Assembly (NCBI RefSeq): GCF_900143095.1
Contig: NZ_FRDA01000005.1
Coordinates: forward strand, 62,001 to 126,000
Length of the DNA: 64,000 nucleotides
Source of the DNA: Pseudomonas asturiensis
GTDB lineage: Bacteria; Pseudomonadota; Gammaproteobacteria; Pseudomonadales; Pseudomonadaceae
Reading direction: 5' to 3'
In this document: piece by piece, positions 58,204-64,000 of the stretch
Numbering within the stretch: position 1 is the stretch's first letter
Layout: the number at the start of each line of letters is the position of its first letter
The notes under the pieces: generated by a model
What the model saw: the letters and a program-made list of their open reading frames with translations, nothing else
What the model was told of the DNA's origin: nothing
The model's database searches: none
Position numbers and translations under genes: made by a program

Positions 58204-58743
58204 TTACGAACTCATGGTAAGAATCATGCAAGTGGTGCTCGCAGTGGCATACAGACGGTCATCCACGTCATACAACCGACCTTCGGCGACTGCCGTAGAC
58301 CGGCCCACATGGATGACCTTGCCTTCTGCGCGGACGGGGCCAACCTTGTCGGTCAGTGCGCGGATATAACTGACGCGCAAATCCAGTGTGGTGTACCCCT
58401 GGCCTTTCTTGAGCCGGGTATGAATTGCACAGCCCATGCACGAATCCAGCAGCGTCGCGGCATAACCGCCGTGGACAATGCCCAGCGAGTTGTAATGTCG
58501 GCTGTCCGGCGTACCCTGAAAGATGAATTGCCCCTCACTGTAGACAAGCGGAACAAAGCCCATCAACGCGCCTAGTGCCGGGCTGGGTAGATCGCCGCGA
58601 CCTATACCGTTGAAGAAATCGATAGGCTCCAGCAGGGCCACCTCTGCAAGCCCCGTGTCGCCGGGCGGACCGAGCGTGGCGCGCACGGTTTTCTCCTCTG
58701 CCATCCACAATTCGATCTTTTCTTCACGCGAGAGATTCTGCAT
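58204..58743 (-). CDS. PaaI-type hotdog thioesterase
   Basis: A 179-residue hotdog-fold protein with YNSLGIVHGGYAATLLDSCMGCAIHTRL (the HGG and Asp of the active site), TLDLRVSYIRAL, and GKVIHVGRSTAVAEGRLYD. It should hydrolyse acyl- or aryl-CoA thioesters. ATG 58743 has GGAG at good spacing; ATG 58758, five codons upstream, is possible. A long palindrome lies just upstream. Confidence 0.85.
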   Translation of the reverse strand: MQNLSREEKIELWMAEEKTVRATLGPPGDTGLAEVALLEPIDFFNGIGRGDLPSPALGALMGFVPLVYSEGQFIFQGTPDSRHYNSLGIVHGGYAATLLDSCMGCAIHTRLKKGQGYTTLDLRVSYIRALTDKVGPVRAEGKVIHVGRSTAVAEGRLYDVDDRLYATASTTCMILTMSS

Positions 58744-58773
58744 GACGCGGTACTCCATAGCGACGACGGGCGG

Positions 58774-58803
58774 ATTAATTGATTGCGATCGTAATCAATT
58801 AAT
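58774..58803. promoter_or_regulatory. 30-base operator-like palindrome
   Basis: Perfect 11-bp arms ATTAATTGATT (58774-58784) and AATCAATTAAT (58793-58803) flank GCGATCGT. A further half-site GATCGCAAT lies near 58810. It is placed 31 bases upstream of the thioesterase start on the minus strand, so a repressor bound here would cover its promoter. Confidence 0.6.
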
Positions 58804-58979
58804 GATGATGATCGCAATTAAAAATTGCCGCGCGCACTCAGCGCCGCCAGGGGTTGCCGGGCAGGGAGGTCGGTATGAAAAGAAGGAAAGTGCGCCAGTC
58901 ACGGCGCATCGCTGTCAGGGCCTGCTAAAGAGGCCCTGAGCGTATTTTCTGCAGGATGTTCAGCCCGGATGCCGGGCCA

Positions 58980-59186
58980 TCACTCTAGCGGTTCAGGATA
59001 CAAGGGCCTGGACAGGTGCATGATGCTTGCGTAGTCGTACACATACTGACGGCCCGCATGGCTGGTCGAACGCAGTTGGTCGATCAGCAGTCGCTCTTTT
59101 TTGTTCAGGTATCTCAACGCCGGATCTTGACTGGACTTCAGGCGATCACGTTCATGGGCGTCAGGGAATGCTATGACGTTCGTCAT
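58980..59186 (-). CDS. Small protein of unknown function, 68 residues
   Basis: ATG 59186 follows AAGGAG, a strong ribosome site. The sequence has ALRYLNKKERLLIDQLRSTSHAGRQYVYDYASIMHLSRPLYP and no membrane segment. It looks like a short conserved Pseudomonas protein; I recognise no domain. Confidence 0.65.
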   Translation of the reverse strand: MTNVIAFPDAHERDRLKSSQDPALRYLNKKERLLIDQLRSTSHAGRQYVYDYASIMHLSRPLYPEPLE

Positions 59187-59308
59187 GAAAAATCTCCTTG
59201 GGTGTTAGTCCTTGCTTGCTGTGATGTAGCCCCGATTATTGCGGTTTTAGCGACGGCCCCACCTTACCCAGAAAAACTTGGCCCGATCAACCCTTCAGAT
59301 AGGGTGAT

Positions 59309-59791
59309 TCATAAGGTTTGAGTGATCTCGAAGGATTGTCGGACGCCGTTGATGACAATCTGTACGACATCGTCTGCGAATTTTCCCAGCAGGTTCTGCC
59401 CCAGCGGTGCGCGAGCCGTTATCACGGTAATCAGACATTCGCCTGCGTGAACCTTCAGCCCCGCTGCGTCAGGCCCCAGGAACAGATACTGCACCTGACC
59501 CGCTTCGCCCTCGAGGGTGATCAAATCACCGACCTGAATGCCGAAGGATTCATCGAACGCCTTGAGTGACCAGTTCCGGTAGAGCGCCAGCGATTGACGG
59601 ATTTCATCGACGCGACGCGCCTGGCCGGCAGCGAGATAGGAGGCTTCCAGCCCCAGCGTGTCGTATTTGTTTTCGGCGATGTTTTCTTCGTGTGTGGCGG
59701 CTTCATAGGCGGTCTGGGCGGCGCGTTGCGCAATGTCCAGATCCACCGCCAGTCTATCGGTGATGCGTTGCAGCACGTCCTGCTTGTTCAT
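59309..59791 (-). CDS. GreA/GreB-family elongation factor-like protein
   Basis: A 160-residue protein with an N-terminal coiled coil (residues 1-75, with EENIAENKYDTLGLEASYLAAGQARRVDEI) and a C-terminal FKBP-like domain (GDLITLEGEAGQVQYLFLGPDAAGL...VITARAPLGQNLLGK). This is the Gre architecture, whose members act in the RNA polymerase secondary channel. The acidic tip differs from GreA, so cleavage activity is uncertain. Confidence 0.78.
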   Translation of the reverse strand: MNKQDVLQRITDRLAVDLDIAQRAAQTAYEAATHEENIAENKYDTLGLEASYLAAGQARRVDEIRQSLALYRNWSLKAFDESFGIQVGDLITLEGEAGQVQYLFLGPDAAGLKVHAGECLITVITARAPLGQNLLGKFADDVVQIVINGVRQSFEITQTL

Positions 59792-59794
59792 GGC

Positions 59795-60181
59795 TCATCC
59801 GCAATATTCGTTGATGCTGGCGCGGCTTTTCTCGCTCGGCGCGGTGCGGTCCTGCTGCATCCAGAAGTCGCATTTGGCGCGGCTGAAATTGCGCTGCTGT
59901 TGCTCCTGCGTCTGCTCGCGGGCCTGTCTGGCTTCGCTTTCGCGCAGGCTCTGCTCGTATTTCCTGAACATCGCTGTTTCGGGTTCAACCTGCGGTGCAG
60001 GCGGCGCTGTCAGTTGAGTGGCGGCTTTTTCCAGCGCAACGGTCTGTGCAGGAGGAAGGCTTTTGTATAACAGCCAGCCGGTCAGGACTACCGCCATGGC
60101 TCCAAGCCAGATACCCAGGGCAATGCACAGAATCAATTTCAGGGACACATACAGTTCGCGACGGCGGATGTGGGACGGCAT
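59795..60181 (-). CDS. Single-span membrane protein of unknown function
   Basis: A 128-residue protein from ATG 60181 with one helix (LILCIALGIWLGAMAVVLTGWLLY), a Pro/Ala linker, a Gln/Glu/Arg-rich coiled stretch and two Cys near the end (AKCDFWMQQ...INEYCG) that may form a disulfide. Topology suggests a periplasmic C-terminal part. It lies 3 bases ahead of the Gre-like gene, likely one operon. Confidence 0.65.
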   Translation of the reverse strand: MPSHIRRRELYVSLKLILCIALGIWLGAMAVVLTGWLLYKSLPPAQTVALEKAATQLTAPPAPQVEPETAMFRKYEQSLRESEARQAREQTQEQQQRNFSRAKCDFWMQQDRTAPSEKSRASINEYCG

Positions 60182-60353
60182 GGCGGAGTTCCTTGCGAAG
60201 GGCGCAGTGCGATTGTGCCATGCCTGACGCGTGTGGATGACAACTGCACACGCGGCTTCTGCCGCATCAGAGGCGCTCAAGGCTCAAGGCTGGTGGGGAA
60301 GGGGCGTTCTGAAGGACAATCGATGTTTTACGGACAGGCCTCAGGGAGCCCGG

Positions 60354-61487
60354 ATGAAAGCCTCTTGGGACGTTTTTTGTAATGTGGTCGATAACTACGG
60401 GGATGTGGGCGTCACCTGGCGCCTGGCGCGTCAACTTGTCGCCGAGCACGACCTGACCGTTCGTCTATGGATCGACGACCTGTCGGCATTTGCCCGTCTG
60501 TGTCCGCAAGCGGATCCTCAGGCCGCCCAGCAGTGGCAGGAAGGCGTCAGTGTCTGTCACTGGCCCGCAGAATGGGTGAACACGGACATTCCCGACGCAG
60601 TGATTGAGTCGTTCGCCTGCCGGCTTCCTGCTCATTACACCGACGCCATGCTGCAGCGCTCGCCAAGGCCGGTGTGGCTCAACCTCGATTATCTGAGCGC
60701 CGAAGAGTGGGTGACGGGCTGCCATGGCTTGCCGTCGCTGCAGTCGAGTGGTTTGAAGAAATTCTTTTTCTTCCCCGGCTTTCGGGACGCCACCGGCGGA
60801 TTGCTGCGCGAGCAGGGTCTGATCGAGCAACGTCGGGCTTTTCAGCACGACGTGGCGGCGCAGCAGACCTTTCTGCAGACGCTGGGCGTAAAGCCGATAG
60901 CAGGGGCGCGTCTGATTTCGCTGTTTGCCTACGAGAACCCGGCGCTTGGCAGTTGGCTCGATGCCCTTGCCCGCGACAGTCATGCCACGCAGTTGCTGGT
61001 CCCGGAAGGGCGCATTCTTGCCGACGTGCAGCGTTGGCTCGACATGGCTGAACTGACGGTTGGCAGCATTGAGCAGCGGGGCGTTCTGACGGTCCAGATA
61101 CTGCCGTTCGTCAGGCAGGAGGCATACGACCGCTTGCTGTGGAGCTGCGATTTCAATGTGGTACGAGGCGAGGACTCGTTCGTGCGAGCCCAATGGGCGG
61201 GCAGGCCGATGCTCTGGCACATCTATCAGCAGGAAGGCGATGCACATCTGCCCAAGCTTGACGCGTTTCTGGAACTCTACCTGGCAGGCCTGTCGGCAGA
61301 GGCTGCGTCGGCCCTGAACGCGTTCTGGCAAAGCTGGAACGCCAGCCTGCCGCTGGACGCGAGCTGGCAGGCGATGATGATCCACTGGGTGGAGATCCAG
61401 AGCCACGCCGAACGCTGGTGCGAAGAACAGGCCGCTCGCAAGGATCTCGCCGCAGCGCTGGTGCAGTTTTATGGAAATTCGCTATGA
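60354..61487 (+). CDS. earP: EF-P arginine rhamnosyltransferase
   Basis: EarP transfers rhamnose from dTDP-rhamnose to Arg32 of EF-P. The 377-residue GT-B enzyme begins WDVFCNVVDNYGDVGVTWRLARQL with the catalytic Asp residues, and has FFFPGFRDATGGLLRE and a late RGEDSFVRAQWAGRPMLWHIYQQEGDAH block. ATG 60354 gives the family start. efp follows, as in other bacteria using this system. Confidence 0.96.
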   Translation: MKASWDVFCNVVDNYGDVGVTWRLARQLVAEHDLTVRLWIDDLSAFARLCPQADPQAAQQWQEGVSVCHWPAEWVNTDIPDAVIESFACRLPAHYTDAMLQRSPRPVWLNLDYLSAEEWVTGCHGLPSLQSSGLKKFFFFPGFRDATGGLLREQGLIEQRRAFQHDVAAQQTFLQTLGVKPIAGARLISLFAYENPALGSWLDALARDSHATQLLVPEGRILADVQRWLDMAELTVGSIEQRGVLTVQILPFVRQEAYDRLLWSCDFNVVRGEDSFVRAQWAGRPMLWHIYQQEGDAHLPKLDAFLELYLAGLSAEAASALNAFWQSWNASLPLDASWQAMMIHWVEIQSHAERWCEEQAARKDLAAALVQFYGNSL

Positions 61488-61503
61488 TACGCGGCCTTGA
61501 TGT

Positions 61504-61554
61504 AAGGCTCTGTACGAAAAGTGCCCTCCAAGGCTATTTCTCGTACAGAGCCTT
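61504..61554. repeat. 14-bp inverted repeat in the efp leader
   Basis: AAGGCTCTGTACGA (61504-61517) and TCGTACAGAGCCTT (61541-61554) are perfect inverted repeats with a 23-base spacer. They lie between the earP stop and efp start and would form a stable RNA hairpin. No strong T run follows. Confidence 0.7.
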
Positions 61555-61586
61555 TGGTTAATCTCATCCAAATTCGGATATATGCA

Positions 61587-62156
61587 ATGAAAACTGGTAA
61601 AGAGCTGAAACCCGGTACCGTGATCCGTCTGGAAAACGACCCTTGGCTGGTTCAGAAGGCTGAATTCACCAAGTCCGGTCGTAACAGCGCAATCATGAAG
61701 ACCAAGCTGAAGAACCTGCTGACCGGTTACAAGACCGAGATCGTTTACAGCGCTGACGACAAACTGGACGACGTGATCCTCGACCGTAAGGAAGCGACTC
61801 TGTCCTTCATCAGCGGCGACACTTACACGTTCATGGACACCTCCGATTACACCATGTACGAACTGAACGCCGAAGACATCGAAAGCGTTCTGCCTTTCGT
61901 TGAAGAAGGCATGACCGACGTGTGCGAAGCCGTGTTCTTCGAAGAGCGTCTGGTTTCCGTAGAGCTGCCGACGACTATCGTGCGTCAGGTTGACTACACC
62001 GAAGGTTCGGCTCGTGGCGACACTTCCGGCAAGGTCATGAAGCCTGCCAAACTGAAGAACGGCACTGAGCTGAGCGTGGCTGACTTCATCGAAATCGGCG
62101 ACATGATCGAGATCGATACCCGTGAAGGCGGTTCCTACAAAGGCCGTGCCAAATAA
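61587..62156 (+). CDS. efp: Elongation factor P
   Basis: The 189-residue factor rescues ribosomes stalled at polyproline stretches. It begins [20 protein letters not shown], and the modified site is Arg32 in TKSGRNSA, not Lys, as required by EarP. Three OB/KOW domains follow, ending [22 protein letters not shown] 61587 is chosen so that Arg32 has its known position. Confidence 0.98.
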   Translation: MKTGKELKPGTVIRLENDPWLVQKAEFTKSGRNSAIMKTKLKNLLTGYKTEIVYSADDKLDDVILDRKEATLSFISGDTYTFMDTSDYTMYELNAEDIESVLPFVEEGMTDVCEAVFFEERLVSVELPTTIVRQVDYTEGSARGDTSGKVMKPAKLKNGTELSVADFIEIGDMIEIDTREGGSYKGRAK

Positions 62157-62181
62157 GCATGGTTTTGTAACCCCGTTACGC

Positions 62182-62213
62182 AAGAAACCCGCAGCGATGC
62201 GGGTTTCTTTTTG
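62182..62213. terminator. Bidirectional terminator between efp and the hydrolase gene
   Basis: Arms AAGAAACCCGC and GCGGGTTTCTT pair perfectly around AGCGAT and end in TTT on the plus strand and an A/T-rich flank on the other. Confidence 0.85.
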
Positions 62214-62234
62214 CCTGCGATTCGGCAGATGGCG

Positions 62235-63254
62235 TTACTTCAAGTGTGCTTTCAGCTCTTCGGACGCTTGCAGCATGGCGGAGCGAACCGCCGGCACCTG
62301 ACTGACCACGTTGAGCAAGCCGTAGTCGTGGATCATGCCGTTGTAACGCACAGCCGTGACGGGCACGCCAGCCTGATCCAGTTTACGGGCATAGGCTTCA
62401 CCTTCATCGCGCAACACATCAGCGCTGGCGGTCTGGACCAGCGCAGGCGGCAAGCCTTTCAACTGATCGATGGTGGCGCGCAACGGTGAGGCGTAGATCT
62501 CGTTACGCTGCGCCGCGTCGGTGGTGTAGTTGTCCCAGAACCACTTCATCATGTTGCGCGTCAGGAAGTGGCCTTCGGCATACTGGTCGTAGGACGCAGT
62601 GTTGAAATTGGCATCCGTCACAGGCCACAGCAGCACTTGGTAGCGCAGCGCCGGGGTGCCTTTTTCCTTGGCCATCAGGGCAACCACTGTCGCCATGTTG
62701 CCGCCGACGCTGTTGCCAGCCACGGCAAGACGCTTGCCGTCGACGTTGATTTCCTTGCCATGCTCAGCCACCCAGCGAGTGGCCGCGTAGGCCTGATTGA
62801 TCGCAGTCGGGTAATGCGCTTCAGGCGAAGGCGTGTAATTGACGAACACCGCAACGGCGCCAGAGCCTGCAACCAGATCCCGAACCAGGCGTTCGTGAGT
62901 CTGGAAATCACCCAGGACCCAGCCGCCGCCGTGGAAGAACATGAAAACCGGCAAAGTCCCTTTGACGCCTGCGGGACGCACGATATTCAGGCTGATGGAC
63001 TGGCCGTCGACCTTGATCGTTTTCTCGCTGACATCGGCCCTGGGCAGGGTCAGTTTCACCCCTGACTGAGCGCCGACCAATACCGCGCGGGCGTCCTTGG
63101 GCGACAGTTGCTCGATGGGCTTGCCGGTGCCCGAGTTCAGTGCATCGAGAAAGGCCTGGGTGTTGTGCTCAACGCCCGAATCGCCTGCGGCGAATGCGCT
63201 GCTGACAGACAGGGCGAGCAGCGTACCGGTCACTACTTTGCTGAAAGTTTTCAT
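62235..63254 (-). CDS. Exported alpha/beta hydrolase (HSL-type esterase)
   Basis: The 339-residue protein has a signal peptide (cleavage near AFA-AGDSG), the oxyanion motif FFHGGGWVLGDF, the nucleophile Ser in VAGNSVGGNMATV, and catalytic Asp and His in TASADVLRDEGE and NGMIHDYGLL. It should hydrolyse short esters in the periplasm. ATG 63254 is the start that gives a signal peptide. Confidence 0.88.
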   Translation of the reverse strand: MKTFSKVVTGTLLALSVSSAFAAGDSGVEHNTQAFLDALNSGTGKPIEQLSPKDARAVLVGAQSGVKLTLPRADVSEKTIKVDGQSISLNIVRPAGVKGTLPVFMFFHGGGWVLGDFQTHERLVRDLVAGSGAVAVFVNYTPSPEAHYPTAINQAYAATRWVAEHGKEINVDGKRLAVAGNSVGGNMATVVALMAKEKGTPALRYQVLLWPVTDANFNTASYDQYAEGHFLTRNMMKWFWDNYTTDAAQRNEIYASPLRATIDQLKGLPPALVQTASADVLRDEGEAYARKLDQAGVPVTAVRYNGMIHDYGLLNVVSQVPAVRSAMLQASEELKAHLK

Positions 63255-63279
63255 GTTCGATTCCTGTGGCGGGCGAGGA

Positions 63280-63699
63280 TCAGACGGTGACGTGCAGACG
63301 CACATCGACGTTGCCACGGGTGGCGTTGGAGTACGGGCAGACCTGGTGAGCGGCATCGACCAACTGCTGGGCGTCGGCTTGTTCAAGACCTGGCAGGCTG
63401 ATGTGCAGGTCGATGTCCAGACCGAAGCCGCCGGGGATCTGACCGATGCCGACATGTGCGGTGATCGACGCATCGGCAGGGATACTGCGCTTGCTCTGGC
63501 CGGCGACGAATTTCAGCGCGCCGATGAAGCAGGCCGAGTAACCGGCGGCAAACAGTTGCTCAGGGTTGGTGGCTTCACCACCGGCACCGCCCAGCTCTTT
63601 TGGGGTGGCGAGTTTTACATCGAGAACCTTGTCGCTGGAAACGGCACGGCCATCACGGCCACCGGTGGAAGTTGCGACTGCGGTGTAGAGAGTGTTCAT
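63280..63699 (-). CDS. ohr: Organic hydroperoxide resistance protein
   Basis: Ohr reduces organic hydroperoxides through two cysteines, Cys57 (GYSACFIGAL) and Cys121 (HQVCPYSNATRGN). The 139-residue protein is of standard Ohr/OsmC size. It lies 25 bases ahead of the hydrolase gene, probably co-transcribed. OhrR usually controls ohr; no ohrR is in the window. Confidence 0.93.
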   Translation of the reverse strand: MNTLYTAVATSTGGRDGRAVSSDKVLDVKLATPKELGGAGGEATNPEQLFAAGYSACFIGALKFVAGQSKRSIPADASITAHVGIGQIPGGFGLDIDLHISLPGLEQADAQQLVDAAHQVCPYSNATRGNVDVRLHVTV

Positions 63700-63725
63700 G
63701 GTCTGGATCCCTGTAGAGATGACTT

Positions 63726-63794
63726 TATGCGCTAAATGTTTGCGCGCTAACTAATAGCGAATTCAATGTATCCCTGGAATACTTTGCGCGCAAG
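63726..63794. promoter_or_regulatory. Repeated GCGCTAA/TTTGCGCGC sites upstream of ohr
   Basis: GCGCTAA occurs at 63729-63735 and 63744-63750, and TTTGCGCGC at 63739-63747 and 63783-63791. They lie 30-90 bases upstream of the ohr start. They resemble the GC/AT mixed operators of OhrR-type MarR regulators, but I cannot confirm the match. Confidence 0.35.
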
Positions 63795-63921
63795 TTAATT
63801 TTTGAAAAGAATAAGGATGTGAGCAGAGAGGGGCGACGGCCCGACAAAGGTGCGACGCGCGGTGTCCCGTGGAGGTGTGCCCACGCCAGGCATGGGCACG
63901 ATCAGAACGAAGTGCTGATAC

Positions 63922-64000
63922 TCAGAAACTGTAAGTTCCGGTCACCACCAGATTGCGCGGATCGCCGACGCGAATCTGTCCGGCGCTGGTCGCCGAGCTG
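63922..64000 (-). CDS. Probable TonB-dependent receptor, last codons
   Basis: The reverse frame ending at TGA 63922-63924 reads QIRVGDPRNLVVTGTYSF, the standard C-terminal strand of TonB-dependent siderophore receptors with a final Phe. Only about 25 residues are in the window, so the call is tentative. Confidence 0.6.
   Translation of the reverse strand, partial: SSATSAGQIRVGDPRNLVVTGTYSF

Noticed and set aside
58875-58928. 17-codon basic frame with a good ribosome site (GGGAGG)
   Set aside because: Too short to judge; composition (Arg/Lys run) could be chance. A 7-bp hairpin overlaps its end, but no T run follows.
1-64000. tRNA, rRNA, CRISPR, prophage or insertion-sequence elements
   Set aside because: Reading both strands I found no tRNA arms, spaced repeats, transposase or phage structural genes.

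Overview
The window looks like chromosome of a plant-associated fluorescent Pseudomonas, most likely the P. syringae group. The call rests on gene content and order recognised from memory, not on a database search: a late-step cobalamin operon followed by an MFS, glutathione peroxidase and FadL block; the gyrA-serC-pheA-tyrA-cmk-rpsA-ihfB run leading into wbpL/wbpM; EarP next to an EF-P carrying Arg32; and REP-type repeats. I see no rRNA, tRNA, prophage, insertion sequence or CRISPR array.

Layout. 1-1.8 kb: the end of a sirtuin gene and two tandem NlpC/P60 lipoproteins, then a REP pair. 2-3.3 kb: a sugar dehydrogenase lipoprotein (minus). 3.47-12.6 kb: a cobalamin riboswitch and ten tightly coupled genes (cobO, cobB, bluB, cbiB, cobD, cobQ, cobU, cobT, cobC, cobS) for late corrinoid steps, lower ligand synthesis and nucleotide loop assembly. 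12.7-17.2 kb: MFS transporter, a small membrane protein, secreted glutathione peroxidase, a FadL-type porin and two unknowns. 17.6-25.7 kb: a small membrane protein, rmuC, small proteins (one a carrier-protein fold lacking its serine), a DTW-domain tRNA modification gene, a DMT transporter, an NAD(P)H oxidoreductase with fumC, DUF2059 and bolA. 25.8-33.6 kb: trhO behind tandem ANR/FNR-type boxes, a DsbA-like protein, an ABC exporter, a GGDEF/EAL sensor, a TenA-like protein and a second GGDEF protein.

33.9-38.7 kb: a minus-strand run mtaD-ubiG-mupP-yciK, divergent from mtnA. 39-49.2 kb: gyrA, serC, pheA, tyrA-aroA', cmk, rpsA, ihfB and a LapA-domain protein. This is the most unusual part. Where other pseudomonads carry hisC2 between pheA and tyrA there is only a 20-codon in-frame remnant, and the EPSP-synthase half of the TyrA-AroA fusion has lost the stretch corresponding to domain II plus several catalytic residues, while the reading frame stays open. 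49.6-55.8 kb: a reduced surface-polysaccharide locus (beta-CASP hydrolase, epimerase, WbpL-like and WbpM-like proteins) and a ComEA-like protein. 55.9-64 kb: a TetR regulator, an amino-acid permease, a thioesterase next to a perfect operator-like palindrome, small proteins, a Gre-like factor, earP/efp, an alpha/beta hydrolase, ohr, and the last codons of a probable TonB-dependent receptor.

How the genes work together. The cobalamin block converts cobyrinic acid and imported corrinoids to adenosylcobalamin under riboswitch control. The 39-47 kb run joins serine, phenylalanine and tyrosine synthesis with replication and translation genes. EarP rhamnosylates EF-P Arg32. MtaD and MtnA point to methylthioadenosine salvage. 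MupP belongs to peptidoglycan recycling.
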